Origin: PALSA-612 sp963846915
Lineage (GTDB): Bacteria > Actinomycetota > Thermoleophilia > Gaiellales > Gaiellaceae
NCBI GenBank assembly: GCA_963846915.1
Contig: CAWJXV010000004.1
Location: forward strand, 310,001 to 374,000
Length of the DNA: 64,000 nt
Reading direction: 5' to 3'
Of the stretch, positions 26,919-36,022 are shown in pieces (the first letter of the stretch is position 1; the number at the start of each line of letters is the position of its first letter). Under the pieces are notes generated by a model. It made no database searches. It was not told the origin of the DNA and saw only the letters and a program-made list of their open reading frames with translations. The position numbers and the translations under genes are program-made.

Positions 26919-28141
26919 GTTGCTCCTTTCCCGTTACTTGCGTTGTAGATCCCGGCGCCCGTCTCCGGGTCGAAGAAATGGAGGGCGCGCTCGTCGACCG
27001 CCACCTCGATCGTCTCCCCCTCACGCACGCGCGAGCGGGCTCCGAAGCGGCCGACGACCGTTGCGTCGGAGCTCTCGTCCTCCAGGTCGCGGAGGACCGT
27101 GGTATCCGTGTCCTCGGCGAGTTCGCGCACGTCGTCGGTCAGCGCGAGCTTCGCGTCGACGGCGAAGTGCACGATGATCTCGGAGCCGAGCGCCTCGGTC
27201 AGCTCGACCACTCCCCGGAGCCGCCTGTCCGCCGGGGTGTCGGGCGCGAGGGCGACGTCCTCGAGGTCTTCGGGCCGGATGCCGAGCACCACCTGCTTCC
27301 CTGCGTACTCCTCCAGGCCCGGGTGGGCGACAACCGTCGCCCGGTCGAGGCTCACCGAATGCGCGCCGGCCAGGACGGCGTACTCGTCGCCCTTCCGGTC
27401 GAGCGTCGCCTCGAGCATGTTCATCGCCGGGCTGCCGATGAACCCGCCGACGAACAGGTTGACCGGCCGGTCGTAGAGCACCTGCGGATGCGCGACCTGC
27501 TGCAGCTCGCCTTTCCGCATCACGGCGACGCGGTCGCCCATCGTCATGGCTTCGATCTGGTCGTGTGTGACGTAGATCGTGGTCACCCCGAGCCGCTTCT
27601 GCAGGCCGCTGATCTCGGCCCGCATCTGCACGCGCAGCTTCGCGTCGAGGTTCGAGAGCGGCTCGTCCATCAGGAACGCCTGGGGCTGGCGAACGATCGC
27701 CCGCCCCATCGCCACCCGCTGACGCTGACCGCCGGAGAGCGCCCGGGGCTTGCGCTTGAGGAACGGCTCCAGGTCGAGGACCCTGGCCGCCTCCTTCACC
27801 CGCCGGTCGATCTCCGCCTTCGGCAGCTTCTTGACCCGGAGGCCGAAGGCGATGTTCTCGTACACGTTCAGGTGCGGGTAGAGCGCGTAGCTCTGAAACA
27901 CCATCGCGATATCCCGGTCGCGCGACGGCACGTAGTTGACGACGCGCTCGCCGATCTTGATCACGCCCGACGTCACGTCCTCGAGGCCGGCCACCATGCG
28001 CAGCGCCGTCGTCTTCCCGCAGCCGGACGGGCCGACGAGCACCATGAACTCGCCGTCGGCGACGTCAAGCTCCAGGTCCGCGACGGCCTTTGTCCCATCG
28101 GGAAAGACCTTGCTGACCTGTTGGAACTCGACGACCGCCAT
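26915..28141 (-). CDS. Carbohydrate ABC transporter ATPase (MsmX/UgpC type)
   Basis: 408 residues. Walker A GPSGCGKTTALR, Q-loop VFQSYALYPHLNV, signature LSGGQRQRVAMGRA, Walker B AFLMDEPLSNLDAK and the switch His VTHDQ are all intact, followed by a C-terminal TOBE/MalK-like regulatory domain (VVLGIRPEDLEDVAL). It would energise the MalF/MalG pair downstream. Start ATG 28141 is the first gene of the operon; a longer upstream frame exists but is only antisense to glcD. Its promoter must lie in the 75 bp shared with glcD. Confidence 0.92.
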   Translation of the reverse strand: MAVVEFQQVSKVFPDGTKAVADLELDVADGEFMVLVGPSGCGKTTALRMVAGLEDVTSGVIKIGERVVNYVPSRDRDIAMVFQSYALYPHLNVYENIAFGLRVKKLPKAEIDRRVKEAARVLDLEPFLKRKPRALSGGQRQRVAMGRAIVRQPQAFLMDEPLSNLDAKLRVQMRAEISGLQKRLGVTTIYVTHDQIEAMTMGDRVAVMRKGELQQVAHPQVLYDRPVNLFVGGFIGSPAMNMLEATLDRKGDEYAVLAGAHSVSLDRATVVAHPGLEEYAGKQVVLGIRPEDLEDVALAPDTPADRRLRGVVELTEALGSEIIVHFAVDAKLALTDDVRELAEDTDTTVLRDLEDESSDATVVGRFGARSRVREGETIEVAVDERALHFFDPETGAGIYNASNGKGAT

Positions 28142-28216
28142 GCTCCCTGACCGACGCTCGTAAATACCCCGGCGGGGGCCCGGTCGAAACCGGCCAGCTT
28201 CTTTAGAGTCACCGGC
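28142..28216. promoter_or_regulatory. Divergent control region with CCGGTcgaaACCGG palindrome
   Basis: The 75 bp between the ABC ATPase start and glcD contain the 14-bp palindrome CCGGTCGAAACCGG (28180-28193), the size and style of LacI-family operators that control sugar uptake operons. No LacI gene is in the window, so the regulator is unknown. No clear -35/-10 pair is seen on either strand. Confidence 0.4.
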
Positions 28217-29671
28217 ATGCCGCTCGAGCCCGAGTTCGTCGCGACGCTCGAAGCCGTGTTGCCCGCGCACGCGCTGCTGTTCGAGCCCGAGGATCTCCGC
28301 ACCTACGAGTGCGACGGGCTGACCGGGAGGCGGGTGGTCCCGGCCGCGGTCTGCCTGGTCGAGTCGACGGAGCACGTCCAGGCGGTCGTCCGCGCCTGCA
28401 ACGAGCACGGGATCCCCTTCGTCGCGCGCGGCGCCGGCACCGGCCTCTCCGGCGGCGCGCTCCCGGTCGCCGAGGGTGTCGTGATCTCGCTGGCGCGCAT
28501 GAACCGCGTGCTCGACGTCGACCTCGACTCGCAGCGAATCGTCGTCCAGCCCGGCGTGACGAACCTCGAGGTGACCGAGGCGGTCGCTGCCGACGGGCTC
28601 TACTACGCACCCGATCCCTCCAGCCAGCAGGTGTGCACGATCGGCGGCAACGTCGCCGAGAACTCGGGCGGCGCGCACTGCCTCAAGCACGGGTTCACGG
28701 TCAACCACGTGACCGGGCTGACCGTGGTGCTCCCGGACGGCGAGGCGGTCCGTCTCGGGGGCCGCGGGCTCGACACCCCCGGCCCCGACGTGCTCGGCGT
28801 CTTCGTCGGCTCGGAGGGGACCCTCGGGATCGCCACCGAGATCACGCTGCGGCTCCTGCGGCGGCCGGAGGCGGTCGTCACGCAGCTCGCGGCCTTCGAC
28901 TCGACCGACCATGCGGGCACCGCCGTCTCGGACATCATCGCCGCCCGGATCCTCCCGGCCGCGATCGAGATGATGGACCGGCTGACGATCGAGGCCGCCG
29001 AGGCCGCGGTCCACGCGGGCTACCCCGAGGCGGGAGCGATCCTGATCGTCGAGCTCGACGGCGTCTCGGCGCAGGTCGAGGAGGACGTCGCCGCGGTCGA
29101 TCGGATCCTGCGCGAATGCGGTGCTTTCGAGATCCGCACCGCCGCCGACGCGGCCGAGCGCGCGCTCCTCTGGAAGGGCCGCAAGTCGGCCTTCGGGGCC
29201 ATGGGCCGCGTCAGCCAGAGCTACTACGTCCAGGACGGCGTCGTCCCGCGGACGAAGCTCCCCGAGGTGCTGCGCCGGATCGCCGAGCTCGAGGGCGAGT
29301 ACGGCCTGCGGGTCGGCAACGTCTTCCACGCCGGTGACGGCAACCTGCACCCGCTCGTCCTCTACGACGAGCACGTGCCGGGCGAGGCCGAACGCGCCCG
29401 CGAGCTGGCCGAGGCGATTCTCGTCGCCTGCATCGACGCGGGCGGCTCGCTGACGGGGGAGCACGGCGTCGGCACCGACAAGGCCTGTGCGATGCCGCTC
29501 ATGTTCGGCGAGGACGATCTCGAGGTGATGCAGCGGCTGCGGCGCGCGTTCGACCCGGCCGGGCTCGCGAACCCGGGGAAGCTGTTCCCGACGCCGCGCC
29601 TGTGCGGCGAGGTGCCGGGCCCGTACCGTCAGCACCCGCTCGAGAGGGCAGGTCTTGTCGAGCGTTTCTGA
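28217..29671 (+). CDS. glcD: Glycolate oxidase subunit GlcD (FAD-linked)
   Basis: 484 residues, full length for GlcD. The FAD-binding PCMH domain has VVRACNEHGIPFVARGAGTG and the conserved APDPSSQQVCTIGGNVAENS stretch; FVGSEGTLGIATE follows. The C-terminal cap domain ends with VFHAGDGNLHPLVLYD, the metal/substrate-binding HAGDGNxHP motif, and GSLTGEHGVGTDK. Together with GlcE and GlcF it oxidises glycolate (or D-lactate) to glyoxylate and passes electrons to the membrane quinone pool. Starts at ATG 28217, divergent from the sugar ABC operon. Confidence 0.92.
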   Translation: MPLEPEFVATLEAVLPAHALLFEPEDLRTYECDGLTGRRVVPAAVCLVESTEHVQAVVRACNEHGIPFVARGAGTGLSGGALPVAEGVVISLARMNRVLDVDLDSQRIVVQPGVTNLEVTEAVAADGLYYAPDPSSQQVCTIGGNVAENSGGAHCLKHGFTVNHVTGLTVVLPDGEAVRLGGRGLDTPGPDVLGVFVGSEGTLGIATEITLRLLRRPEAVVTQLAAFDSTDHAGTAVSDIIAARILPAAIEMMDRLTIEAAEAAVHAGYPEAGAILIVELDGVSAQVEEDVAAVDRILRECGAFEIRTAADAAERALLWKGRKSAFGAMGRVSQSYYVQDGVVPRTKLPEVLRRIAELEGEYGLRVGNVFHAGDGNLHPLVLYDEHVPGEAERARELAEAILVACIDAGGSLTGEHGVGTDKACAMPLMFGEDDLEVMQRLRRAFDPAGLANPGKLFPTPRLCGEVPGPYRQHPLERAGLVERF

Positions 29672-29717
29672 GGGCCCGCTCGGCTTGCCGAGCATGTCCG
29701 AGGGCCCGCTCGACCGG
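29658..29717 (+). repeat. 30-bp imperfect tandem duplication at the glcD/glcE junction
   Basis: Positions 29658-29687 and 29688-29717 are similar (both contain GAGGGCCCGCTCG at the same offset). The unit is a multiple of three, so in the glcE frame it reads twice as S-V/M-SEGPL. The first unit contains the glcD stop codon; the second supplies ATG 29694. It may have created the present start of glcE. Confidence 0.6.
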
Positions 29718-30497
29718 ATCCTCGAGCACGAGGCCGGCGACCTCACCTGCACGGTCGAGGCCGAGATCCGCCTGTCTGCGCTTCGGCAGGCGCTCGCTCG
29801 GCACGGGCAGATGCTGGCGCTCGACCCGCCCGGCGACCCGACGGTCGGCGCGTGCCTGGCGGCGAACCTGTCCGGCCCGCGGCGGCACCGCTACGGGACG
29901 ATGCGCGATCTCGTGATCGGCGCCACGGTGGTGCTCGGCGACGGCACGGTAGCGAGCTCGGGCGGGAAGGTGGTGAAGAACGTCGCCGGCTACGACCTGG
30001 CCAAGCTCCTTTGCGGTTCGGAAGGGCGCCTCGGACGGGTCGTGCGCCTCTCGCTCCGGCTTCACCCTGTTCCCGAGGCGACTGCAACGGTCGTCGCCCC
30101 GGCCGATCCGGACCGGGCGCTCGCCGTGCTGCGTTCCGGCCTCACACCGAGCGCCGTCGATCTCCACTGGCCCGACCGGCTCGCGCTGCTCTTCGAAGGG
30201 TCGGCGCGGGCGGTCGCAGCGCAGGTGCAGGCGGCGCGAGAGCTGATCGGTGGCAAGCCGGCCGGCGAGGAGGTCTGGGTCGACGCCGCCGAGCGCCAGG
30301 CCGCCGCGGAGGGAAGGATCTCGTTCGCGCCCGGCTCGCTCGCCGACGTGCTGGCCGCGGAGGTCGAGGCGGTCGTTCGCGTCGCAGCCGGCGTCGCCTA
30401 CGTGGCGCATCCGGTCGCCGACCCGCGCGATCCGGCCGAGATCGCGCTCGTCGAGCGGATCCGCGCGATGTTCGACCCTGCGGGGGTGCTTGGGTGA
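29694..30497 (+). CDS. glcE: Glycolate oxidase subunit GlcE, N-terminally shortened
   Basis: About 267 residues from ATG 29694 (or 280 from TTG 29655, which overlaps glcD). GlcE normally has ~350 residues and begins with a glycine-rich FAD pyrophosphate loop (RPRGGGTK-like); here the sequence opens directly at LDRILEHEAGDLTCTVEAEI, so some 45-60 residues are missing. The rest is typical: LALDPPGDPTVGACLAANLS, RRHRYGTMRDLVIGATVV, GGKVVKNVAGYDLAKLLCGS. Either the loop is dispensable here or the gene has lost its start. Stop overlaps the glcF start (GTGA). Confidence 0.75.
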   Translation: MSEGPLDRILEHEAGDLTCTVEAEIRLSALRQALARHGQMLALDPPGDPTVGACLAANLSGPRRHRYGTMRDLVIGATVVLGDGTVASSGGKVVKNVAGYDLAKLLCGSEGRLGRVVRLSLRLHPVPEATATVVAPADPDRALAVLRSGLTPSAVDLHWPDRLALLFEGSARAVAAQVQAARELIGGKPAGEEVWVDAAERQAAAEGRISFAPGSLADVLAAEVEAVVRVAAGVAYVAHPVADPRDPAEIALVERIRAMFDPAGVLG

Positions 30498-31714
30498 TCG
30501 AGCCCATGCCCATCGATTCGGCGCTGATCGACGACTGCGTGCACTGCGGCTTCTGCCTGCCGACGTGCCCGACCTATGGGCCGCTCTGGCAGCAGGAGAT
30601 GGACTCCCCGCGCGGACGGATCTGGCTGATGAAAGGCCTGGCCGAAGGCACGCTCGAGCTCACGGACACCGTCGTCGAGCACTTCGACCGCTGCCTCGGC
30701 TGCATGGCCTGCGTCACCTCGTGCCCGTCGGGCGTGAAGTACGACCGGCTGATCGAGCAGACCCGGGAGCTGATCGAGGAGCGCCACGAGCGCGAGCCGG
30801 CCGACTGGCTCGTTCGCGCGATCGTCTTCGGGGTCTTGCCACACCCGCGCCGGATGCGCGCTGCGCTCGCCCTCGCGCCGCTCGGGCGGCACCTGCCGAT
30901 GCCCGGGTTCCTGCGGCCGCTCGTCGAGCTCGCGCCGCCGTGGCGCCCGCGAGAGCATCCGCCGAAGCTCACCCCGGCCGACGGCGAGTCGCGCGGCCGT
31001 GTCGGGCTCCTGCTCGGCTGCGTCCAGCGCGTTCTCTTCGACGACGTCAACGCAGCCACGGCGCGGGTGCTCGCGGCCGAGGGCTACGACGTCGTCGCGC
31101 CGACGGGGCAGCAATGCTGCGGCGCGCTCCACCTGCACGCGGGGAGGCGGGCCGAGGGGCACGCACGCGCCCACCGGCTCGCGCGAGACATGCGAGCGGC
31201 CGGCGCCGAGCGCATCGTGGTCAACGCGGCCGGCTGCGGCTCGCACCTCAAGGACGCCGGGCTCGACCTGCCGGTCGAGGACGTGTCCGAGCTGCTCGCC
31301 GAGGCCGGGCAGCGCGCCGAGCGGCACGGGCTCGCGCTGACCGTGGCCTTCCAGGACTCGTGCCATCTCCTCCATGCCCAGCGCGTGCAGGCCGAGCCGC
31401 GGGAGCTGCTCCGGTCGATTCCCGGCCTCGAGCTCGCCGAGCCCGCGGAAGCGCCGATCTGCTGCGGCAGCGCCGGCATCTACAACGTCGTCCAGCCGCG
31501 GGCCGCGGCCGAGCTCGGCGAGCGCAAGGCCCGCCACGTCGCGGCCACCGGGGCGGACGTTTACGCGAGCGCGAACCCCGGCTGCCTCGTTCAGGTCTCG
31601 TCCGCGCTGCGTCGCGCAGGGGAGGCGCGGCCGGCGCTCCACCCGGTCGAAGTCCTGGACGCCTCGATCCGCGGCGTCCACGCCGCGACGCTCCTCCGCT
31701 CGGCGCGTCGCTAG
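30494..31714 (+). CDS. glcF: Glycolate oxidase iron-sulfur subunit GlcF
   Basis: 406 residues from GTG 30494 (ATG 30506 is an alternative). Two [4Fe-4S] ferredoxin motifs lie at the N-terminus (CVHCGFCLPTCPTYGP and CLGCMACVTSCPSGV), and two CCG-type domains follow (QQCCGALHLHAG with AAGCGSHLKD, and APICCGSAGIYN with ANPGCLVQ). This is the standard heterodisulfide-reductase-like GlcF layout that relays electrons from GlcDE. It closes the glcDEF operon; a separate promoter seems to start the next gene set. Confidence 0.93.
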   Translation: MIEPMPIDSALIDDCVHCGFCLPTCPTYGPLWQQEMDSPRGRIWLMKGLAEGTLELTDTVVEHFDRCLGCMACVTSCPSGVKYDRLIEQTRELIEERHEREPADWLVRAIVFGVLPHPRRMRAALALAPLGRHLPMPGFLRPLVELAPPWRPREHPPKLTPADGESRGRVGLLLGCVQRVLFDDVNAATARVLAAEGYDVVAPTGQQCCGALHLHAGRRAEGHARAHRLARDMRAAGAERIVVNAAGCGSHLKDAGLDLPVEDVSELLAEAGQRAERHGLALTVAFQDSCHLLHAQRVQAEPRELLRSIPGLELAEPAEAPICCGSAGIYNVVQPRAAAELGERKARHVAATGADVYASANPGCLVQVSSALRRAGEARPALHPVEVLDASIRGVHAATLLRSARR

Positions 31715-31718
31715 GAGT

Positions 31719-31750
31719 TATCCTCGGCTCTCCACGCCGGGAGGAGAGCC
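31719..31750 (+). promoter_or_regulatory. Promoter-like hexamer and inverted repeat before the molybdenum hydroxylase genes
   Basis: TATCCT (31719-31724) resembles the -10 hexamers seen elsewhere in the window. It is followed by GGCTCTCC (31726-31733) and its exact reverse complement GGAGAGCC (31743-31750). The second arm contains the Shine-Dalgarno for GTG 31755, so the repeat could act as a repressor site or hide the ribosome binding site in RNA. Confidence 0.45.
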
Positions 31751-31754
31751 CACC

Positions 31755-32215
<461 letters not shown>

Positions 32216-32219
<4 letters not shown>

Positions 32220-34594
32220 CTGCAGTCGGCACCGCCGTTCTCCGCAAGGAGGACGCGCGCCTGCTCCACGGCGAGGGCCGCTACGTCGACAACCTCGCCT
32301 CGACCGGGATGGTGTACGCCCACATCGTCCGCAGCCCGTATGCGCACGCCGTCCTGAAGAACGTCGACGTCTCGGCTGCGCGCGAGGCGCCCGGAGTCGT
32401 GGCAGCGTTCACGGGGGCCGACCTCGCCGACGCATGGCCCGGCGGGCTGCCGTGCTTCTGGCCCGTGTCCGACGACATCACGATGGTCAAGCACCTGCCG
32501 CTCGCGACCGACAAGGCGCGGTTCGCCGGCGACGGGGTGGCGGTGGTCGTAGCCGAGAGCCGCGCGGCCGCCAAGGACGCCGCCGAACTGGTCGACGTCG
32601 ACTACGAGCGGCTCCCGGCGGTGACGGACGTCGAGGCGGCGATCGCAGACGGCGCGCCCGTCCTCCACGAGGACGCGCCCGGGAACCGTGCCTACACGTG
32701 GCCTCTCGTGACCGGCGACCCGGACAAGGTCTTCGCGGAGGCGGCCGTGACGGTCAAGGAGCGCTACCGCCAGCAGCGCCTGATCCCGACGGCCATGGAG
32801 CCGCGCGGCGCGCTCTGCGAGGTCAACGCTTCGGGCGACGTGACGATCTGGACGTCGACGCAGGGGCCGCACATCATGCGCACCGCCTACACGCTCGTCC
32901 TCGGCATCCCCGAGGCGAAGGTACGCGTGATCGCGCCCGACGTCGGCGGCGGGTTCGGCTCCAAGCTCGATGTCTACGCCGAGGACGTGATCGTGATCGT
33001 GCTGGCGCAACGGCTCGGCCGTCCGGTCAAGTGGACCGAGGAGCGATCCGAGGCGAATGTGGCCACGATCCACGGCCGCGACGTGATCCAGGAGATCGAG
33101 CTCGCCGCAACGGCGGAGGGCAAGATCACCGGCGTCCGCACGCGCCTGACCGCGTCGATGGGCGCGTACCTCCAGGCGGTCACGCCCGGCGTGCCGCTCC
33201 TCGGAGCGTGGCTCTACGCGGGCTGCTACGACGTCGAGGCCTACGACTTCCACTGCACCGGCGTGTTCACGAACACGACGCCGACCGATGCCTACCGCGG
33301 TGCCGGCCGGCCCGAGGCGACATTCGCGATCGAGCGGGCCATCGACGCGCTCGCCCGCAAGCTCGGCAAGGACCCCGTCGAGATCCGCCGGCTCAACTTC
33401 ATCGACTCGTTCCCTGCCGACATCGCCGCCGGGCTGCAGATCGACTCCGGCGACTATCACGCGTCGCTCGACAAGGGGCTCGAACTGCTCGGCTACGACG
33501 CCGTTCGCGCCGAGCAGGAGGAGCGCCGCGCGGCCAAGGACGCGAAGCAGATCGGCATCGGGTTCTCGACGTACGTGGAGATGTGCGGGCTCGCGCCGTC
33601 GCGGATCCTCGGCGCGTTGCGCTACGGGGCGGGCGGCTGGGAGTCGATCACGATCAAGGTGCTCCCGACCGGCACGGTGCAGGTGATGTCCGGCACGACC
33701 CCGCACGGCCAGGGCCACGCGACGACGTTCAGCCAGATCGTCGCCGACCGGCTCGGCGTCGAGGTCGCCGACGTGGAGTTCCTGTCCGGCGACACGGCAA
33801 TCGTCCCGACCGGGATGGACACATACGGGAGCCGCAGCCTCCCCGTCGGGGGCGTTGCCCTCTACCACGCGAGCGAGAAGGTCGTCGAGAAGGCGCGGCA
33901 GATCGCGGCGCACCAGCTCGAGGTGTCCGAGGACGACCTCGAGTTCGAGGCCGGACGCTTCTCCGTAAAAGGCAGTCCCGACCGGGGGATGCACGTCAAG
34001 GAAACGGCCTTCGCCGCCTGGGCGGCGCACAACCTCCCCGACGGCATGGAGCCGGGGCTGGAGGCGAGCTTCATCTACGACCCGCCCAACTTCTCCTGGC
34101 CGGCCGGCTGCCACATCGCGGTCGTCGAGGTCGACGTCGAGACGGGCGACGTGCGGCTCGACCGCTACATCGCGATCGACGACGTCGGCAACGTGATCAA
34201 CCCGATGATCGTCGACGGACAGGTGCACGGCGGCGTCGCGCAGGGTGTCGCACAGGCGCTCTGGGAGGAGGCGGTCTACGACGAGAGCGGCAACCTCGTC
34301 ACGGGCTCGCTGCTCAACTACCTCGTCCCGAGCGCGGCCGAGCTGCCGTCGTTCGATCTCGACCGGACGGTGACGCCGAGCCCGACGAATCCGCTGGGAG
34401 TGAAGGGCGTGGGGGAGACGGGAGCGATCGCGTCGACGCCCGCCGTGGTCAACGCCGTCATCGACGCGCTCGCGCCGTTCGGCGTCACCGACATCGACAT
34501 GCCCACGACGCCGGAGCGAGTCTGGCGCGCCATCGAGGAGGCTTCGGCTTCTGGGGGCGCCGCTGAGGGCGCGGGGCCGGAGAGCACAGTATGA
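32216..34594 (+). CDS. Molybdenum hydroxylase large subunit (CoxL form II / aldehyde or purine dehydrogenase type)
   Basis: 792 residues binding molybdopterin cytosine dinucleotide. The active-site loop reads AYRGAGR (residues 359-365), the form II signature; true CO dehydrogenases (form I) have AYRCSFR, so CO oxidation is not supported. Other sites: DVGGGFGSKLDVYAED, TPHGQGHATTFSQI and the catalytic Glu in VKGVGETGA (~Glu734). Substrates of form II enzymes include aldehydes, purines and N-heterocycles. The gene lies between the small and FAD subunits in the order S-L-M. No accessory maturation genes (coxD-G-like, mobA) are nearby. Confidence 0.9.
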
Positions 34595-34646
34595 GCAATA
34601 CGGGCTCGCAGAGCACCGCGCGCTCAGCGGCGTCAGGGGGCGGCGG

Positions 34647-34665
34647 AGGCCGGCTTCGCCGGCCT
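34647..34665 (+). other. Intercistronic hairpin between large and FAD subunit genes
   Basis: AGGCCGGC-TTC-GCCGGCCT forms a perfect 8-bp stem with a three-base loop in the 100-bp gap. There is no following T-run. It is more likely an RNA stability or attenuation element than a full terminator, because the operon continues with the FAD subunit, whose AAGGAGG lies at 34682-34688. Confidence 0.45.
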
Positions 34666-34694
34666 GGGGCCGACACCGACCAAGGAGGCGAGGC

Positions 34695-35516
34695 GTGATT
34701 CCCGCACAGTTCGAGTACGAGATCGCAGGGTCGGTCGAGGAGGCCGTCGAGCTGCTCGGCTCGCGCGAGGACGCGAAGCTCCTCGCCGGCGGGCATTCGC
34801 TGATCCCGGCGATGAAGCTCCGGATCGCGAGGCCCGGCACGCTCGTGGATATCGGGCGGATCGGCGAGCTGAGCTACGTACGCGAGGACGGGGACGCGAT
34901 CGCGATCGGCGCGCTGACGCGGCATCACGACCTGGCGACGAGCGACGTGCTCCGGCAGCGGTGCGCGATCGTGGCGTCCGCCGCGGCCGAGATCGGCGAC
35001 CCACAGGTCCGTCACCGGGGCACGATCGGCGGCTCCGTCTCGCACGGCGACCCGGCGTCCGACATGCCGGGCGTGCTCCTGACGCTCGACGCGGAGTTCG
35101 TGATCGTCGGTCCGGGCGGCCGGCGGACGGTTCCGGCGGCGGAGTTCTTCACGGGCGTCTTCGAGACGGCGCTCGGCGAACAGGACGTGCTGGCGGAGAT
35201 CCGCGTGCCCGAGCTCTCGGGCGGCTGGGACTACCAGAAGTTCGCGCGGCGCAAGCAGGACTGGGCGACCGTCGCGGTCGCCGCGGTCGCGTCGAACGGA
35301 GGCGCCAAGGTCGGGCTCGTCAGCATGGGCGGCACGCCCCTCCGGGCAAAGGCGGTGGAAGAGGCGCTCGCCGGCGGTGCGGACATCGCGGCCGCGGCCG
35401 AGAAGGCGGACGAAGGCACCGAGCCGTCGAGCGACGTCGCGGGGAGCGCCGACTACCGTCGCCACCTCGTGCGGGTGCTGACGCGGCGCGCCCTCGAGCA
35501 CGCGCTTTCGAGCTAG
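34695..35516 (+). CDS. Molybdenum hydroxylase FAD-binding subunit (CoxM type)
   Basis: 273 residues, GTG 34695 with a strong AAGGAGG six bases upstream. The two FAD-binding motifs of the family are present: AGGHSLIPAMKLR (residues ~32-44) and HRGTIGGSVSHGDPASD (residues ~112-128), followed by the CO_deh_flav_C domain. It completes the S-L-M heterotrimer and would pass electrons to an external acceptor. Confidence 0.93.
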   Translation: MIPAQFEYEIAGSVEEAVELLGSREDAKLLAGGHSLIPAMKLRIARPGTLVDIGRIGELSYVREDGDAIAIGALTRHHDLATSDVLRQRCAIVASAAAEIGDPQVRHRGTIGGSVSHGDPASDMPGVLLTLDAEFVIVGPGGRRTVPAAEFFTGVFETALGEQDVLAEIRVPELSGGWDYQKFARRKQDWATVAVAAVASNGGAKVGLVSMGGTPLRAKAVEEALAGGADIAAAAEKADEGTEPSSDVAGSADYRRHLVRVLTRRALEHALSS

Positions 35517-35519
35517 CCT
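35514..35519 (+). promoter_or_regulatory. Candidate -10 element of TlpA-like gene
   Basis: TAGCCT, overlapping the previous stop codon and eight bases before ATG 35528, where no Shine-Dalgarno is seen. Confidence 0.35.
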
Positions 35520-35527
35520 GTCCCGCG

Positions 35528-36022
35528 ATGCGCCGTGCCCTCGTCGTGACGGCTGCGTTTGCCCTGATCGCGTGCGGCGGCGCGGCGGCCGGTGTCTTCG
35601 TACCCGGCGGCAAGCGTCCTGCGCCGGCGCTCGCGGGTGTCGACGCGATCTCTGGCAAGCGCGTGTCCCTCGCGGCCTGGTCCGGCAAGCCTCTGCTCGT
35701 GAACCTGTGGGGCTCGTGGTGCCATCCGTGCCGCGACGAGGCGAAGGAGCTCCGCGCCTTCCTGGCGCGTCACCCCGGCACGGTGCTCGGGATCGACGTC
35801 GAGGACTCGATGCCGGGCGCGCGTGGCTTCCAGCAGCGCTACAAGGTGCACTTCCCGAGCATCTTCGACCCGAAGGACCTTCTCGTCGACCGCCTGAAGG
35901 CGACCGGCACGCCGACGACGTACTTCCTCGACCGCCGCCATCGCATCGTCGCGTCGCTCTACGGCGCGGGCTCGCTGGCCGTGTTCGAGCGCGGCTGGAA
36001 GCTCGCGACGGCGAAGCCCTAG
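35528..36022 (+). CDS. TlpA/ResA-like thioredoxin-fold protein, probable lipoprotein
   Basis: 164 residues. The N-terminus is a signal with a lipobox-like ALIAC, so membrane anchoring through Cys is likely. The thioredoxin fold carries the redox pair in LWGSWCHPCRDEAKEL, TlpA-type VLGIDVEDSMPGARGFQQRY and the cis-Pro region TGTPTTYFLDR. Such proteins reduce disulfides outside the membrane, for example in cytochrome c assembly. It overlaps the end of the convergent capA-like gene by four bases. Confidence 0.85.
   Translation: MRRALVVTAAFALIACGGAAAGVFVPGGKRPAPALAGVDAISGKRVSLAAWSGKPLLVNLWGSWCHPCRDEAKELRAFLARHPGTVLGIDVEDSMPGARGFQQRYKVHFPSIFDPKDLLVDRLKATGTPTTYFLDRRHRIVASLYGAGSLAVFERGWKLATAKP

Noticed and set aside
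26915..29752. A 945-residue ABC ATPase with a long N-terminal extension
   Set aside because: The extension is the antisense of glcD; the ATPase domain starts at ATG 28141.
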